A stretch of DNA of 48,565 nt from Polynucleobacter sp. (GTDB lineage: Bacteria; Pseudomonadota; Gammaproteobacteria; Burkholderiales; Burkholderiaceae), in NCBI GenBank assembly GCA_030157655.1, contig JAOAUK010000016.1, positions 5,065 through 53,629 on the forward strand, read 5' to 3'. Positions 37,057 through 48,545 of this stretch are shown here, piece by piece; position 1 is the first letter of the stretch, and each line of letters begins with the position of its first letter. The notes beneath the pieces are model-generated. The model worked only from the letters and a program-made list of their open reading frames with translations. It was not told the DNA's origin and did not search any database. The translations under genes and the position numbers were made by a program.

Positions 37057-39907
37057 CAAAAAAAATTCATACCCAGTTAACCTGCTCGACACCAGCTTTC
37101 CAATGCGTGGCGACTTACCGAAACGCGAACCTCTTTGGGTAAAAGAATGGCAAGAAAAGAAAATCTACCAAAAGATTCGTGAGGCAAGAGCGGGTAAACA
37201 AAAATTTATTTTGCATGATGGCCCTCCCTACGCCAACGGCGACATTCACATTGGTCACGCCGTTAACAAAATTCTTAAAGACATGATTGTTAAGGCCAAA
37301 GGCTTTGCTGGATACGATGCGTTATATGTTCCAGGCTGGGATTGCCATGGCATGCCAATTGAAATTCAGATTGAAAAACAATTTGGCAAGCACTTACCAA
37401 CCGCCGAAGTTCAAGCGAAAGCTCGCGCGTATGCGCAAGTGCAAGTTGAAAAACAGAAAAAAGATTTTGAACGACTAGGCGTTTTAGGTGACTGGCAAAA
37501 CCCATACCTAACCATGGATTTTAAAAATGAAGCAGATGAGATTCGTGCTTTAGGAAAAATCTTTGAAAAAGGTTATGTCTACAGAGGTTTAAAACCAGTG
37601 AACTGGTGCTTTGATTGCGGTTCAGCTTTAGCCGAGGCCGAAGTTGAGTACCAAGACAAAGTTGATATCGCTGTAGATGTGGGCTTTAGTTTCCCAGAAG
37701 ATCAACTTGAGTTAATTGCCAAAGCCTTTAACTTAAAAACATTGCCTAAAAAAGAAGGCATGGCTGTTATTTGGACAACCACTCCTTGGACACTGCCATC
37801 TAACCAAGCACTCAATGCACACCCAGAAATTGAATACGCTTTGGTTGATACTGCTAGAGGTCTACTAATACTTGCCAAAGATCGCATCGAAGCTTGTCTC
37901 AAAGAATATGCGCTGGAAGGTCAGGCAATTGCCACTTGCAAAGGTCAAGCTTTAGCTGGCCTTGAGTTTCACCACCCATTAAGCAAAGCTCACGAAGGCT
38001 TTGCTAGAAGATCTCCAATTTATTTGGCGGAATATGTCACGATTGATAGCGGCACTGGTTTAGTTCACTGCGCCCCTGCTTATGGCGAGGAAGACTTTAA
38101 ATCATGCAAAGCAAATGGTTTAAAAGATCAAGAGATTCTGAACCCAGTGATGGGTGATGGTGTCTATGCATCTTGGTTGCCTTTATTTGCAGGTCTATCC
38201 ATCTGGAAAGCCAATCCGCAAATTGTTGAGACATTAGAGCAAGCTGGCTCATTACTTCATTCTGCTAAGTTAAATCACTCTTACATGCATTGCTGGAGAC
38301 ATAAAACTCCTGTGGTTTATCGCGCCACCGCTCAATGGTTTGCGAGCATGGATAGAAAACCACACGCAGGCGGCACCTTAAGAGAAACAGCTTTAGCTGG
38401 TATCGAAGCTACTGAGTTCTTCCCTGCTTGGGGCAAGCAACGTTTGCACAACATGATTGCTAATCGTCCTGATTGGACTTTATCTAGACAGCGCCAATGG
38501 GGTGTCCCAATGGCATTTTTAGTCCACAAAGAAACTGGTGAGCCTCATCCTCGCACACCAGAACTATTGGAAATCATTGCAGCTCGCGTTGAAAAAGAAG
38601 GTATTGAAGCTTGGCAAGCCATCGAAGTAAAAGATTTGCTAGGTGATGATGCGGCCATGTATGAAAAGAATAAAGATACATTGGACGTTTGGTTTGACTC
38701 AGGAACAACTCACTGGCACGTTATTCGTGGCTCACATGCAGCAACACTAAACGACACATCTAGAGATAATCCGGATGGTCGCTGGGCAGATTTGTACCTA
38801 GAAGGATCAGACCAGCATCGCGGTTGGTTCCACTCATCACTACTCACTGGCGCAATGCTAGATGGCAAACCACCATATAAAGCTTTGCTAACTCATGGCT
38901 TCACTGTTGACGGACAAGGTCGCAAGATGAGTAAGTCTGTTGGCAACGTGATCGCGCCACAAGAAGTCGCCGACAAGATGGGGGCTGAAATTATTCGCTT
39001 ATGGGTAGCCTCAACTGACTACTCAGGTGAAATGACCATTTCCGATGAAATCTTAAAACGTGTGGTTGAAAGCTATCGCCGCATCAGAAATACTTTGAGA
39101 TTCTTGTTGGCCAATCTTTCTGATTTTGATATTGCCCAACACAAACTTGACGCCAACGATTGGTTAGAAATTGATCAATATGCTGTAGCACTAACGGATG
39201 CCGTGCAAAAAGATTTAATGGCTCACTACGAACGCTACGAGTTCCATCCTGCAGTGTCTAGATTGATGACTTTCTGCTCTGAAGATATGGGTGGCTTCTA
39301 TTTGGACATTCTGAAAGATCGCCTCTACACCCTAAATGCTGATGCGCCTGCACGTCGCTCTGCACAAAACGCTTTATTCCACATTACTCAATCTTTCTTG
39401 AGATTGATGGCGCCATTCCTGTCATTCACAGCAGAAGAAGCATGGAAGATTTTTGCTCATAACACCAATAGCAAAGACACGATCTTCACCGAAGAGTTTC
39501 ATGTATTGCCTTCTATCAAAGATGGTGCAGCACTCATCACTAAGTGGCAACGCATTCGCGAGATGCGCTCTGATATCACGAAAGCCATTGAGCATGAGCG
39601 TGAAGCCGGTCATGTGGGCTCATCATTGCAAGCTGAAATTCATATTCAAGCTTCAAGCTCAGATGCGGCACTCTTAAAATCTCTAGGAGAGGACTTAAAG
39701 TTCATCACGATTACGTCTAGTGCAACCGTGGAAGAAAAATCTGACATCAGTGAGATTGTGGTGTCAGTGAAATCCTCCGCCCATCAAAAATGTGGTCGCT
39801 GCTGGCATTACAGAGATGATGTGGGACATGATCCACAACATCCAGACTTATGCGGTCGCTGCACAACAAATTTATTCGGCTCAGGCGAAGAACGCCAAGT
39901 AGCCTAA
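37049..39907 (+). CDS. ileS: Isoleucine-tRNA ligase
   Basis: IleS charges tRNA-Ile and edits misactivated valine. The 952-residue class I enzyme shows [17 protein letters not shown] (HIGH), the editing domain with [13 protein letters not shown] and [27 protein letters not shown], and the KMSKS loop [12 protein letters not shown]-terminal Cys4 zinc finger (CGRCWHY to LCGRC) marks the bacterial mupirocin-sensitive type; sensitivity itself is not tested here. It begins inside the end of ribF and is followed by lspA after 13 bases. Confidence 0.98.
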   Translation: MSDKKNSYPVNLLDTSFPMRGDLPKREPLWVKEWQEKKIYQKIREARAGKQKFILHDGPPYANGDIHIGHAVNKILKDMIVKAKGFAGYDALYVPGWDCHGMPIEIQIEKQFGKHLPTAEVQAKARAYAQVQVEKQKKDFERLGVLGDWQNPYLTMDFKNEADEIRALGKIFEKGYVYRGLKPVNWCFDCGSALAEAEVEYQDKVDIAVDVGFSFPEDQLELIAKAFNLKTLPKKEGMAVIWTTTPWTLPSNQALNAHPEIEYALVDTARGLLILAKDRIEACLKEYALEGQAIATCKGQALAGLEFHHPLSKAHEGFARRSPIYLAEYVTIDSGTGLVHCAPAYGEEDFKSCKANGLKDQEILNPVMGDGVYASWLPLFAGLSIWKANPQIVETLEQAGSLLHSAKLNHSYMHCWRHKTPVVYRATAQWFASMDRKPHAGGTLRETALAGIEATEFFPAWGKQRLHNMIANRPDWTLSRQRQWGVPMAFLVHKETGEPHPRTPELLEIIAARVEKEGIEAWQAIEVKDLLGDDAAMYEKNKDTLDVWFDSGTTHWHVIRGSHAATLNDTSRDNPDGRWADLYLEGSDQHRGWFHSSLLTGAMLDGKPPYKALLTHGFTVDGQGRKMSKSVGNVIAPQEVADKMGAEIIRLWVASTDYSGEMTISDEILKRVVESYRRIRNTLRFLLANLSDFDIAQHKLDANDWLEIDQYAVALTDAVQKDLMAHYERYEFHPAVSRLMTFCSEDMGGFYLDILKDRLYTLNADAPARRSAQNALFHITQSFLRLMAPFLSFTAEEAWKIFAHNTNSKDTIFTEEFHVLPSIKDGAALITKWQRIREMRSDITKAIEHEREAGHVGSSLQAEIHIQASSSDAALLKSLGEDLKFITITSSATVEEKSDISEIVVSVKSSAHQKCGRCWHYRDDVGHDPQHPDLCGRCTTNLFGSGEERQVA

Positions 39908-39920
39908 TTGGGAGAAAACT

Positions 39921-40418
39921 TTGGCACGATCAAGCAAGTCAAGCGGTAGCAACCAAGTCTTTTTGGCCTGGCTTGGTTTATCCATCCTGTTGTTGGTGAT
40001 TGATCAACTGACCAAAATATTAGCTAAGAACAATTTGTTTGAGGGTGTTGCAAAACCTGTCACTAGCTTTCTTAACTGGACACTGGTCTACAACCCAGGC
40101 GCGGCATTTTCTTTTTTGGCACAAGCAGGCGGCTGGCAACGTTGGTTTTTTACTGGTCTAGGACTTGTCGCTGCTGCAGCCATGATTTGGTTAATCCGCA
40201 AAAACTCTCAACAAACATTATTTTCTTTAGCCTTAAGCCTGGTTTTAAGTGGTGCCATAGGTAATGTGATTGACCGTATTGCTTATGGTGCAGTTGTAGA
40301 CTTTATAGATGTTTACTATGGCAATTGGCATTGGCCAGCATTTAATGTTGCCGATAGCGCCATCACATTAGGCGTGATTCTGTTAATCTTTGACGAAATC
40401 AAGCGCGTCAATAAATAA
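39921..40418 (+). CDS. lspA: Prolipoprotein signal peptidase (signal peptidase II)
   Basis: LspA cleaves signal peptides of diacylglyceryl-modified lipoproteins in the inner membrane. The 165-residue protein has four hydrophobic segments (about 14-34, 73-92, 99-119, 141-158) and the catalytic Asp pair D127 in NVIDRIAYGAVVDF and D145 in FNVADSAI. The start is TTG at 39921, with GGGAG seven bases upstream. The ribF-ileS-lspA order is widely conserved. Confidence 0.97.
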   Translation: MARSSKSSGSNQVFLAWLGLSILLLVIDQLTKILAKNNLFEGVAKPVTSFLNWTLVYNPGAAFSFLAQAGGWQRWFFTGLGLVAAAAMIWLIRKNSQQTLFSLALSLVLSGAIGNVIDRIAYGAVVDFIDVYYGNWHWPAFNVADSAITLGVILLIFDEIKRVNK

Positions 40419-40435
40419 ATAGGCCCATCAAAGTC

Positions 40436-41638
40436 ATGAATTCACTACAAGGCAAAAAAATACTACTGGCAATGTCCGGTGGCATTGCTGCATTTAAAGT
40501 AGCTGAATTAGCGCGCTCACTGATACAAGAAGGCGCCTCTGTACAAGTTGTGATGAGCGATGCCGCCACACAATTTATGACGCCAGTCACCATGCAAGCG
40601 CTAACAGGACAACCAGTCTTTACAAGTCAATGGGACTCACGTATTCCAAATAACATGGCTCATATTGAGCTATCAAGAAAAGCTGATGTGATTGTGGTGG
40701 CGCCTGCAAGTGCAGATTTAATGGCAAAAATTACCCTAGGCCTTGCCGATGATTTAGTCAGCACCATTTGTTTGGCCAGAGAGTGCCCATTAGTGGTAGT
40801 GCCAGCGATGAACAAGCAAATGTGGGAAAACGCTGCAACACAAAGAAATGTGGCTCAACTACATAAAGACCAAATCACTGTTCTAGGTCCGACTAGTGGC
40901 TCTCAAGCTTGTGGCGAAAACGGCATGGGACGCATGCTAGAAGCCTCAGAAATTTTAGAAGGTGTGATCGCTTTTTTTCAAAAAAAAGTTCTTGCAGGTA
41001 AAAAAGTCGTCATTACTGCAGGACCCACTTACGAAGCAATTGATCCTGTCAGAGGCATCACCAACAAAAGCTCAGGCAAAATGGGTTTTGCGATTGCTAG
41101 AGCTGCCGTAGAAGCTGGCGCCCATGTTCAGCTCATCTCAGGTCCATGTCATTTGAATACCCCACTTGAGTTCACAGGAAATATTCAACGCACCAACGTC
41201 ACAAGCGCCAAAGAAATGCATGCCGCAGTCATGAGTCGTCTTGATTGTGACATTTTCTTTGCTGTAGCAGCTGTAGCTGATTGGTCAGTAAAAAACGTTA
41301 AAGACGAAAAAATTAAAAAGGCTGATAACGCTTCTCCGTCATTAGAGTTCTCTACTAATCCAGACATTTTGGCTGACGTTGCAAAAACATCTACCACCCA
41401 GAACAAACCTTATTGCGTAGGGTTTGCCGCGGAAACTAACGACTTAGAAAAACACGGCCAAGAAAAACGTGTGCGCAAAAACATTCCAATGCTAGTAGCC
41501 AACATCGGCCCAGATACATTTGGCCTTGATGAGAACCAACTGCTAATTATTGAAGAATCTGGCTCAAAGAAAACATCTAAATTAAATAAACTCGCTTTAT
41601 CTCGCGAACTAATTCAGCTCGTATCCACAAAAATCTAA
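40436..41638 (+). CDS. coaBC: Bifunctional phosphopantothenoylcysteine decarboxylase/synthetase
   Basis: CoaBC joins 4'-phosphopantothenate with cysteine and decarboxylates the product on the way to coenzyme A. The 400-residue protein has the flavin-dependent CoaC domain first (MSGGIAAFK, catalytic H76 in [10 protein letters not shown]159 in [12 protein letters not shown]), then the CoaB domain with [24 protein letters not shown] and the late FAAET. It starts 17 bases after lspA, and dut begins one base after its stop. Confidence 0.97.
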   Translation: MNSLQGKKILLAMSGGIAAFKVAELARSLIQEGASVQVVMSDAATQFMTPVTMQALTGQPVFTSQWDSRIPNNMAHIELSRKADVIVVAPASADLMAKITLGLADDLVSTICLARECPLVVVPAMNKQMWENAATQRNVAQLHKDQITVLGPTSGSQACGENGMGRMLEASEILEGVIAFFQKKVLAGKKVVITAGPTYEAIDPVRGITNKSSGKMGFAIARAAVEAGAHVQLISGPCHLNTPLEFTGNIQRTNVTSAKEMHAAVMSRLDCDIFFAVAAVADWSVKNVKDEKIKKADNASPSLEFSTNPDILADVAKTSTTQNKPYCVGFAAETNDLEKHGQEKRVRKNIPMLVANIGPDTFGLDENQLLIIEESGSKKTSKLNKLALSRELIQLVSTKI

Positions 41639-41639
41639 T

Positions 41640-42089
41640 ATGAAAAAACTACAAGTTAAAGTTCTTGATGAACGCATGAAAAATAATTTGCCGCAGTATG
41701 CAACTGCAGGCAGTGCCGGCCTTGATTTAAGAGCATGTCTTGATGAAGCCATCACTATTGAACCAGGCCAAACTGTATTAGTGCCAACTGGCCTGGCTAT
41801 TTATTTAGATGATCCTGGATATGCCGCCCTTATTTTGCCTAGATCAGGCTTAGGACATAAACACGGCATCGTATTAGGTAATCTAGTTGGCTTGATTGAC
41901 TCAGACTACCAAGGCCAACTCATGGTGAGCACATGGAATCGTGGTCAAACAGCCTTTAAATTAGAGCCTATGGAGCGCCTGGCACAACTAGTGATTGTTC
42001 CAGTTGCTCAGGTTGAATGGGCTGAAGTAGAGGAATTTACCGCCAGCGAACGCGGTGCTGGCGGCTTTGGTAGTACCGGTAGGGCTTAA
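41640..42089 (+). CDS. dut: Deoxyuridine 5'-triphosphate nucleotidohydrolase
   Basis: Dut hydrolyses dUTP to dUMP, keeping uracil out of DNA and supplying dTMP synthesis. The 149-residue protein has all five trimeric-dUTPase motifs: [40 protein letters not shown], and the C-terminal [12 protein letters not shown] that closes over the active site. coaBC-dut is a conserved pairing. Its TAA overlaps the converging clpA TAA by four bases (TTAA). Confidence 0.98.
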   Translation: MKKLQVKVLDERMKNNLPQYATAGSAGLDLRACLDEAITIEPGQTVLVPTGLAIYLDDPGYAALILPRSGLGHKHGIVLGNLVGLIDSDYQGQLMVSTWNRGQTAFKLEPMERLAQLVIVPVAQVEWAEVEEFTASERGAGGFGSTGRA

Positions 42090-44395
42090 ATCTCTTCTGT
42101 TTCTGCAGCGCCTGACGAGATCTTCTTCACAGCAGGTCTTACAGGCGCATCAAAATCTAATACCACCTTCTCATTAGCATCCATGTCAACAACGACATGG
42201 CCACCATGCGCTAACTTACCAAACAATAATTCATCTGCAAGCGCTTTTCTAACCAAGTCTTGAATCAAGCGTTGCATTGGTCTTGCGCCCATTAATGGAT
42301 CAAAGCCATGCTTAGCCAAATAAGTTCTTAGATTTTCTGTAAAGCTTGCGTCAACCTTCTTCTCATGCAATTGCTCTTCCAGTTGCATCAAGAACTTATC
42401 AACCACTCGCAAAATAATGCTCTCATCAAGCGCCTTGAAGCCAACAATTGCATCTAAGCGGTTACGGAACTCTGGCGTGAAGGTACGCTTAATATCTCCC
42501 ATCTCATCACCAGCTTGTCTAACTGTTGTAAATCCGATGGTTGATTTCTGCATTGTTTCTGCACCAGCATTCGTGGTCATGATGATGACCACATTCCTAA
42601 AGTCAGCTTTACGACCATTGTTATCAGTCAAAGTACCATGATCCATCACTTGCAACAAAATATTGAAGATGTCTGGATGAGCCTTTTCGATCTCGTCTAA
42701 CAACAAGACGCAATGCGGTTTTTTATTAACGGCCTCTGTTAATAAACCACCTTGATCAAAGCCCACATAACCTGGAGGCGCACCAATTAAGCGACTAACC
42801 GCATGACGCTCCATGTACTCTGACATATCAAAACGAATCAGCTCAACACCCATGATGAAGGCCAATTGTTTTGCAACTTCAGTTTTACCAACACCTGTTG
42901 GCCCAGAGAATAGGAACGAGCCAATTGGCTTATCGTCTTTACCTAAACCAGCGCGAGACATCTTGATGGCCGAAGCAAGTACTTCAATTGCTGGGTCTTG
43001 ACCAAATACAACGCTCTTAAGATCTCGATCTAAAGTTTGTAACTTGCTGCGATCATCCACTGATACTGATTGTGGCGGGATGCGCGCAATCTTGGCAACA
43101 ATGTCTTCAATCTCTTGACGACCAATCGTTTTCTTTTGCTTTGATTTTGGCAAAATTCTTTGTGCAGCACCTGCCTCATCAATCACATCAATCGCCTTAT
43201 CTGGCAAATGTCTGTCATTGATATACCTAGAAGATAACTCTGCTGCAGCCGTTAAAGCAGCTTGCGCATATTTCACGCCATGATGCTCTTCAAATTTAGA
43301 CTTCAAACCTCGCAAAATCTGAACTGTTTGATCAACAGATGGCTCTAAAACATCGACCTTTTGAAAACGTCTTGATAGCGCAGCATCCTTCTCAAAGATG
43401 CCACGGTATTCATTAAAGGTTGTTGCGCCAATGCACTTCATTTGGCCGCTTGAAAGTGCTGGCTTTAGCAAATTACTTGCGTCTAAAGTTCCGCCAGATG
43501 CAGCACCAGCACCAATCAACGTATGAATTTCATCAATGAACAAAATGGCATCAGGATTATCTTTAAGATTCTTAAGAACACCCTTTAGACGTTGTTCAAA
43601 ATCACCACGGTATTTTGTACCCGCCAACAAAGCACCCATATCCAATGAATAGACAGTTGCCTTAGCTAAAACATCAGGCACATCTTCCTGAGTGATTCTC
43701 CAGGCAAGACCTTCGGCAATAGCAGTTTTACCAACACCTGCCTCACCAACTAATAAAGGATTATTTTTGCGACGGCGGCACAAAACCTGAATAACTCGCT
43801 CTACCTCGCCCTCGCGACCAATTAATGGATCAATACGACCCTGCTTAGCCAGCACATTGAGGTTTTGCGTATATTGCTCTAACGGGCTATCTTTAGAGTT
43901 ACCACCTGACTCTTCACTCTCAGAACTAGACTCATTAGTTTTTGGTGATTCGACTTGGTCTTTTCTAATGCCATGACTGATGTAGTTAACAATATCCAAG
44001 CGCGTCACGCCTTGCTGCTGCAAGTAATACACGGCATGTGAATCTTTTTCACCAAAAATGGCTACCAATACATTGGCGCCATTGACTTCTTTCTTGCCAT
44101 TAGAGGTTGATTGAACGTGCATGATGGCACGCTGAATCACTCGCTGAAAACCTAAAGTAGGCTGGGTATCAACCTCTTCAGAACCAGGAACTATCGGCGT
44201 ATTGTCATTAATGAAATTTTTGAGGTTGCCCTTTAAGTCATCAATGTTCACCGCACAAGCTTTCAATACATCGGTAGCCGTGGCGTTATCTAATAAGGCG
44301 CACAGTAAGTGCTCGACAGTGATGAACTCATGTCGCGACGCTCTTGCGTCTACAAATGCCATATGCAAGGTTACTTCTAGTTCTTGAGCAATCAT
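42086..44395 (-). CDS. clpA: ATP-dependent Clp protease ATP-binding subunit ClpA
   Basis: ClpA unfolds proteins and feeds them to ClpP. The 769-residue protein has the N-terminal Clp-N repeats (1-140), where ClpS docks, and a Ser/Glu-rich linker near 155-175. Two AAA+ modules follow, with Walker A GEAGVGKT and GPTGVGKT and Walker [15 protein letters not shown] and [10 protein letters not shown]. The IGF/L-type loop for ClpP binding is likely in the KSTIGFTTV region. The ATG at 44395 has GGAGG upstream and overlaps the clpS TGA (ATGA). No clpP is in the window. Confidence 0.98.
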   Translation of the reverse strand: MIAQELEVTLHMAFVDARASRHEFITVEHLLCALLDNATATDVLKACAVNIDDLKGNLKNFINDNTPIVPGSEEVDTQPTLGFQRVIQRAIMHVQSTSNGKKEVNGANVLVAIFGEKDSHAVYYLQQQGVTRLDIVNYISHGIRKDQVESPKTNESSSESEESGGNSKDSPLEQYTQNLNVLAKQGRIDPLIGREGEVERVIQVLCRRRKNNPLLVGEAGVGKTAIAEGLAWRITQEDVPDVLAKATVYSLDMGALLAGTKYRGDFEQRLKGVLKNLKDNPDAILFIDEIHTLIGAGAASGGTLDASNLLKPALSSGQMKCIGATTFNEYRGIFEKDAALSRRFQKVDVLEPSVDQTVQILRGLKSKFEEHHGVKYAQAALTAAAELSSRYINDRHLPDKAIDVIDEAGAAQRILPKSKQKKTIGRQEIEDIVAKIARIPPQSVSVDDRSKLQTLDRDLKSVVFGQDPAIEVLASAIKMSRAGLGKDDKPIGSFLFSGPTGVGKTEVAKQLAFIMGVELIRFDMSEYMERHAVSRLIGAPPGYVGFDQGGLLTEAVNKKPHCVLLLDEIEKAHPDIFNILLQVMDHGTLTDNNGRKADFRNVVIIMTTNAGAETMQKSTIGFTTVRQAGDEMGDIKRTFTPEFRNRLDAIVGFKALDESIILRVVDKFLMQLEEQLHEKKVDASFTENLRTYLAKHGFDPLMGARPMQRLIQDLVRKALADELLFGKLAHGGHVVVDMDANEKVVLDFDAPVRPAVKKISSGAAETEEI

Positions 44396-44739
44396 GCTTC
44401 CTCCATAGTGCACTGCAAGGGATGCCCCGCTTCGCGGGACCGATCTACTACTTGTTGAACTTTTGTTGAAGCGACGTCTTTAGTATATACACCACAAACG
44501 CCCTTACCTTCAAGATGGACTTGCAACATAATTCTTGTGGCACTCTCCTGATCCTGATGGAAATACTCTTGAATAATCATGACCACAAACTCCATTGGAG
44601 TGTAATCATCATTGAGCAAAACAACTCGATACATCTTAGGCGGCTGTACTCGCTCTGATTGGCGATCCATGACAGCAGCATGATCCTCCTGAAATGACGG
44701 AGTTTCTATGATGTTAGGAGTTTTAGGTTTATTGCTCAT
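44392..44739 (-). CDS. clpS: ATP-dependent Clp protease adaptor ClpS
   Basis: ClpS binds N-degron substrates and delivers them to ClpAP. The 115-residue protein has a flexible N-terminal tail (1-40) and the core [20 protein letters not shown] with the Asn-Asp pair that binds the substrate's amino terminus, then [20 protein letters not shown]. The ATG at 44739 has AGGA three bases upstream; earlier in-frame ATGs lack one. It is translationally coupled to clpA. Confidence 0.97.
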   Translation of the reverse strand: MSNKPKTPNIIETPSFQEDHAAVMDRQSERVQPPKMYRVVLLNDDYTPMEFVVMIIQEYFHQDQESATRIMLQVHLEGKGVCGVYTKDVASTKVQQVVDRSREAGHPLQCTMEEA

Positions 44740-44932
44740 GCTTCCTATTCTAAACATAAGTTTCAAATTCAGTTGAAGACCTCGTGCACCTTTTATGAGC
44801 GTTTATTTATGGGGCTGCAAATATATCTTTATCCACCCTATAAATAGGTCCAAACATTCTAGGATCGGCGCTCACACTCTGATAAAGTTCTAGTTGGTAA
44901 ATAATTAAATTAATAAATAACAAAGGGAAATC

Positions 44933-45142
44933 ATGCGCAAAATTATTACTTCAATTGCATTGGCTTTATTTGCTACCGCTAGCTTTGCTCAAGCACCGGC
45001 AGCGCCAGTAGCTCCAGTTGCACCTGCAGCGCCAGTGGCAGAACAAGCAGTTGAAAAACCAGCTCCTAAGAAAGCTAAAAAGACTAAAAAGAAAAAAGCT
45101 GGCAAGAAAAGCAAAGCTAAAAAAGCTAAAGCAGCCGAATAA
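44933..45142 (+). CDS. Small exported Ala/Pro/Lys-rich protein
   Basis: I do not recognise this 69-residue protein. Residues 1-20 are a clear Sec signal peptide (MRKII start, hydrophobic ITSIALALFATASFA) with cleavage expected after ASFA. The mature part is an Ala/Pro/Val linker (AQAPAAPVAPVAPAAPVAEQ) followed by a Lys/Ala tail resembling histone H1 tails, about 18 Lys in the last 30 residues. It is disordered and highly basic. AAAGGGAA precedes the ATG. The DUF192 gene starts 17 bases later and is also exported, so they probably share a transcript. The upstream 166-base gap, shared with clpS, is very AT-rich near this gene. Confidence 0.75.
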   Translation: MRKIITSIALALFATASFAQAPAAPVAPVAPAAPVAEQAVEKPAPKKAKKTKKKKAGKKSKAKKAKAAE

Positions 45143-45159
45143 TCTAACTAACTAGTACG

Positions 45160-45606
45160 TTGAAATTTATTAATCGTGTCATTGTTGCCCTTACCCTCTG
45201 CCTAGGATGGCAAGGGGTAAGTCAGGCACAAAAACTACCCTCGGTTCAGCTTCAAGCAGGCCTATATAAAATTACAGCAGAAGTAGCTGCTACCGAACAA
45301 GCTAGACAGCTTGGATTAATGCATCGAACTTATTTGCCATCGGACGATGGCATGCTCTTTGTATTTGAAAGCAAAGGGACTCATTGCTTTTGGATGAGAA
45401 ACACCAAAATACCTCTAGCCATCGCATTTCTAGCTGATGACGGGAAAATCGTTAACGTCATTGAGATGAAGGCAATGACTGAAGATAATCATTGTCCAAG
45501 CCAACCTGTTCGCTTCGCCTTAGAAATGAACCAGGGCTGGTTTGCTAAGAAAGGCTTATCAACTGGGCATGCCATTAACGGCCTACCCAGCGGATTTATT
45601 AAATAA
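45160..45606 (+). CDS. DUF192 domain-containing exported protein
   Basis: The 148-residue protein has a signal peptide (MKFINRVIVALTLCLGWQGVSQA) and then a full DUF192 domain. The domain shows EVAATEQARQLGLMHR, LPSDDGMLFVFES, CFWMRNTKIPLAIAFLADDG and VRFALEMNQGWF. Function is unknown; the fold is small and beta-rich and members are usually periplasmic. The start is TTG at 45160. Its stop abuts the converging ppnP stop with no gap. Confidence 0.9.
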   Translation: MKFINRVIVALTLCLGWQGVSQAQKLPSVQLQAGLYKITAEVAATEQARQLGLMHRTYLPSDDGMLFVFESKGTHCFWMRNTKIPLAIAFLADDGKIVNVIEMKAMTEDNHCPSQPVRFALEMNQGWFAKKGLSTGHAINGLPSGFIK

Positions 45607-45912
45607 TTAGCCGAAGTGGCAAACGTAATGAACAGCCTGTTCAGCGCGGATCACAAAGTACCCACCAGCCTCAACTGTCCATGATTGGCCTGCCGTAAAA
45701 GATTGTTCTGGCGTACCGTTAATGCTCACATAAGCTGTGCCATCAACCACTTCCATCACCTCTTTAGTTGTTAAATCAAAACGTAATGTGCTTGGCAAAA
45801 TCACGCCCACAGACTTACGCTCACCGCTTGGTAATGTCACAGTATGTGACACACACTTGCCATCAAAGAAAACGTTAGCTTTTTTATTAACTGATACTTG
45901 ATCAAATTGCAT
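45607..45912 (-). CDS. ppnP: Pyrimidine/purine nucleoside phosphorylase PpnP (DUF1255)
   Basis: PpnP is a small cupin that phosphorolyses several nucleosides. The 101-residue protein has the family pattern NKKANVFFDGKCVSHTV, GERKSVGVILPST, and the end FVIRAEQAVHYVCHF. It lies 23 bases downstream of argG and probably shares the argF-argG transcript. Confidence 0.93.
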   Translation of the reverse strand: MQFDQVSVNKKANVFFDGKCVSHTVTLPSGERKSVGVILPSTLRFDLTTKEVMEVVDGTAYVSINGTPEQSFTAGQSWTVEAGGYFVIRAEQAVHYVCHFG

Positions 45913-45935
45913 TTTTTATCCTATTACTCAAATGA

Positions 45936-47165
45936 TTAAGAACCACGCTTACGACGAGCATTGGCTGCAATGCGCATACGTAAGGCATTCAATTTAATAA
46001 ATCCGCCGGCATCAGCTTGGTTATATGCGCCACCATCATCATCAAACGTTGCAATAGTTTGGTCGAATAATGTGTTCTTAGAGTCGCGCGCCACAACCGT
46101 CACAGCACCTTTGTATAACTTCACGCGCACAAAACCACTAACATTTTGCTGAGTATGGTCGATCAAAGTTTGGATTGCCACACGCTCTGGCGCCCACCAG
46201 TAACCGTTATAAATCATGCTAGCGTAACGAGGCATCAAATCATCTTTTAGATGAGCCACTTCACGATCTAACGTAATACTTTCAATTCCTCTGTGCGCCT
46301 TTAGCAAGATAGTTCCGCCTGGGGTTTCGTAACAACCACGGCTCTTCATACCTACGTAACGGTTTTCCACCAAATCTAAACGGCCTACGCCATGCTTACC
46401 ACCAATTTTATTAAGCTCGGCAAGCATTTCATGAGGCTTATAACGAGTACCGTTAATTGCTACAGCATCACCTCGTTCGAATTCAATATCCAAATACTCT
46501 GGAGCATCTGGGGCTTGCTCTGCTGAAACAGTCCAACGCCACATAGATTCTTCAGCTTCAGCTTTAGGATCTTCTAAATGACGACCCTCATAACTAATGT
46601 GTAATAAGTTGGCGTCCATTGAATATGGTGCGCCACCTTGCTTATGCTTCATCTCAACAGGAATACCATGCTGCTCAGCATAAGCCAATAATTTTTCACG
46701 AGACAACAAGTCCCACTCACGCCATGGAGCAATCACCTTGATAGATGGCTCTAGTGAGTAGTATCCAAGCTCAAAACGAACCTGGTCATTACCTTTACCT
46801 GTGGCGCCATGAGACACTGAATCGGCGCCTGTTTGATGCGCAATCTCAATTTGACGCTTAGCAATCAATGGGCGAGCAATTGATGTGCCCAATAAATATT
46901 CACCTTCATAGATTGTGTTTGCACGGAACATTGGAAACACAAAATCTCTAACAAACTCTTCGCGCAAGTCATCAATGAAAATGTTTTCTGGCTTGATACC
47001 AAACTTCAATGCCTTAGCACGTGCTGGCTCTAACTCTTCACCCTGACCTAAATCAGCAGTAAATGTGACAATCTCACATTGATAGGTGTCTTGTAACCAT
47101 TTCAAAATCACACTGGTATCTAAACCACCTGAGTAAGCTAAAACAACTTTTTTAATATCTGACAT
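45936..47165 (-). CDS. argG: Argininosuccinate synthase
   Basis: ArgG joins citrulline and aspartate with ATP. The 409-residue protein has the P-loop-like [18 protein letters not shown] (7-24), [14 protein letters not shown] [12 protein letters not shown], and [13 protein letters not shown]. It lies 32 bases downstream of argF, giving consecutive steps of arginine synthesis in order. Confidence 0.98.
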   Translation of the reverse strand: MSDIKKVVLAYSGGLDTSVILKWLQDTYQCEIVTFTADLGQGEELEPARAKALKFGIKPENIFIDDLREEFVRDFVFPMFRANTIYEGEYLLGTSIARPLIAKRQIEIAHQTGADSVSHGATGKGNDQVRFELGYYSLEPSIKVIAPWREWDLLSREKLLAYAEQHGIPVEMKHKQGGAPYSMDANLLHISYEGRHLEDPKAEAEESMWRWTVSAEQAPDAPEYLDIEFERGDAVAINGTRYKPHEMLAELNKIGGKHGVGRLDLVENRYVGMKSRGCYETPGGTILLKAHRGIESITLDREVAHLKDDLMPRYASMIYNGYWWAPERVAIQTLIDHTQQNVSGFVRVKLYKGAVTVVARDSKNTLFDQTIATFDDDGGAYNQADAGGFIKLNALRMRIAANARRKRGS

Positions 47166-47197
47166 ATCAATTAATTTACTTAAGTTTCAATAAAAAA

Positions 47198-48124
47198 TTA
47201 GAGCTTGCCGCAAAGCAAAAACTCCATCAAAGCTTTTTGTACATGAAGGCGATTCTCAGCCTCATCCCACACCACACTTTGCGGCCCATCAATCACAGAA
47301 GCGGCAACCTCTTCACCTCTATGAGCAGGCAAGCAATGCATGAACAACGCATCCTTGTTAGCAACAGCCATTAACTCATCCGTCACCATCCAACTCTTAA
47401 ACGCTTTTAAGCGTGCTTGGTTCTCATCTTCATAACCCATGCTAGTCCAAACATCAGTGGTCACAAGATCCGCACCACGACAAGCATCCAAAGGGTTACT
47501 AAAGACTGTTAAATGATTTTTAGATCCCGCACTCAACATAGACTGATCTAACTGGTAACCAGTCGGCGCAGAAAAGTTCACTTTGAAATCTAAAATTTCA
47601 GCAGCCTGTATCCAGGTATATGCCATGTTGTTTGCATCACCCACCCAAGCAATCGTCTTACCCTTAATACTTGAACGATGCTCAACATAGGTAAAGATAT
47701 CTGCCAAAACTTGGCAGGGATGGTACTCATTTGTTAATCCATTGATGACAGGAACACGAGAATTCGCTGCAAAACGATCTATGATGTCTTGGCCAAATGT
47801 GCGAATCATGATGATGTCAGTCATGCGAGAAATAACTTGTGCTGCATCTTCAACAGGTTCGCCACGACCCAATTGTGTATCTTTGGTATTTAAAAATACA
47901 GCATGTCCACCCAATTGATGAATGCCTGCTTCGAATGACAACCTTGTGCGCGTTGAATTTTTTTCAAAAATCATCGCCAACGTTCTGTCATGTAATGGAT
48001 GCCAAGTTTCATAGCGCTTGAACTTAGCTTTTAAGAATGCTGAGCGCTCTAATAAATAAGCGTACTCATCCGCACTGAAATCAGCGAATTGTAGGTAATG
48101 CCTAACAGGAATATTCGACGCCAT
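47198..48124 (-). CDS. argF: Ornithine carbamoyltransferase
   Basis: ArgF makes citrulline from ornithine and carbamoyl phosphate. The 308-residue protein has the carbamoyl-phosphate loop EKNSTRTRLSFEAG, the VINGLTNEYHPCQVLAD block and the ornithine-side HCLPAHRGEEV. It heads the argF-argG-ppnP unit and diverges from the DUF3579 gene over 108 bases. I did not find a convincing ArgR box in that gap. Confidence 0.97.
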   Translation of the reverse strand: MASNIPVRHYLQFADFSADEYAYLLERSAFLKAKFKRYETWHPLHDRTLAMIFEKNSTRTRLSFEAGIHQLGGHAVFLNTKDTQLGRGEPVEDAAQVISRMTDIIMIRTFGQDIIDRFAANSRVPVINGLTNEYHPCQVLADIFTYVEHRSSIKGKTIAWVGDANNMAYTWIQAAEILDFKVNFSAPTGYQLDQSMLSAGSKNHLTVFSNPLDACRGADLVTTDVWTSMGYEDENQARLKAFKSWMVTDELMAVANKDALFMHCLPAHRGEEVAASVIDGPQSVVWDEAENRLHVQKALMEFLLCGKL

Positions 48125-48215
48125 AGCTTTTTAAGTGCCTGATTAATTCAAATATTTACTAATTATTATGCGAGGCTGATAAAATCTAGGGGTTATCCCG
48201 AATTATCACCCTATT

Positions 48216-48221
48216 TATACT
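48216..48221 (+). promoter_or_regulatory. Possible -10 element of the DUF3579 gene
   Basis: TATACT lies 11 bases before the GTG start at 48233, which would leave a leader of only about five bases. No good -35 is seen. Confidence 0.3.
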
Positions 48222-48232
48222 GCAAAGACATC

Positions 48233-48541
48233 GTGACGGCCAAACAATTCTTCATCCAAGGTCTCACCCACGATGGCAAGCCATTCAGGCCAAGCGACTG
48301 GGCCGAAAGACTTTGTGGCGTTATGGCTCAATTTCGACCAGAAGACGATGCTAGCGACCCTCGCTTTACCTACTCACCGTACGTTAAACCGGTCAATATT
48401 GGCGGTCTTAAGTGCGTTGTTGTAGATGAACGACTTCGTGACATAGAGCCTAAAGCCATGGATTTCGTCAAAAACTTCGCAAAAGACAACAATTTGCCAA
48501 TCGTTGAAGCCTGCGAAATCCCAATAAAATCAAACAACTAG
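48233..48541 (+). CDS. DUF3579 domain-containing protein
   Basis: The 102-residue cytoplasmic protein of unknown function matches the DUF3579 family common in betaproteobacteria, with FFIQGLTHDGKPFRPSDWAERL and the PYVKPVNIGGLKCVVVDERL block. The start is GTG at 48233. Location next to argF is typical of Burkholderiales. A terminator stem begins just after it. Confidence 0.9.
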   Translation: MTAKQFFIQGLTHDGKPFRPSDWAERLCGVMAQFRPEDDASDPRFTYSPYVKPVNIGGLKCVVVDERLRDIEPKAMDFVKNFAKDNNLPIVEACEIPIKSNN

Positions 48542-48545
48542 AAAC

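Noticed and set aside
44837..44848. CCTATAAATAGG palindrome, sharing CCTATTTATA with the DUF3579 upstream region near 48210
   Set aside because: Short and AT-rich; two occurrences in 48 kb are too little to separate from chance.
48125..48232. ArgR boxes upstream of argF
   Set aside because: AT-rich segments are present but none is symmetric enough to match the known operator pattern.
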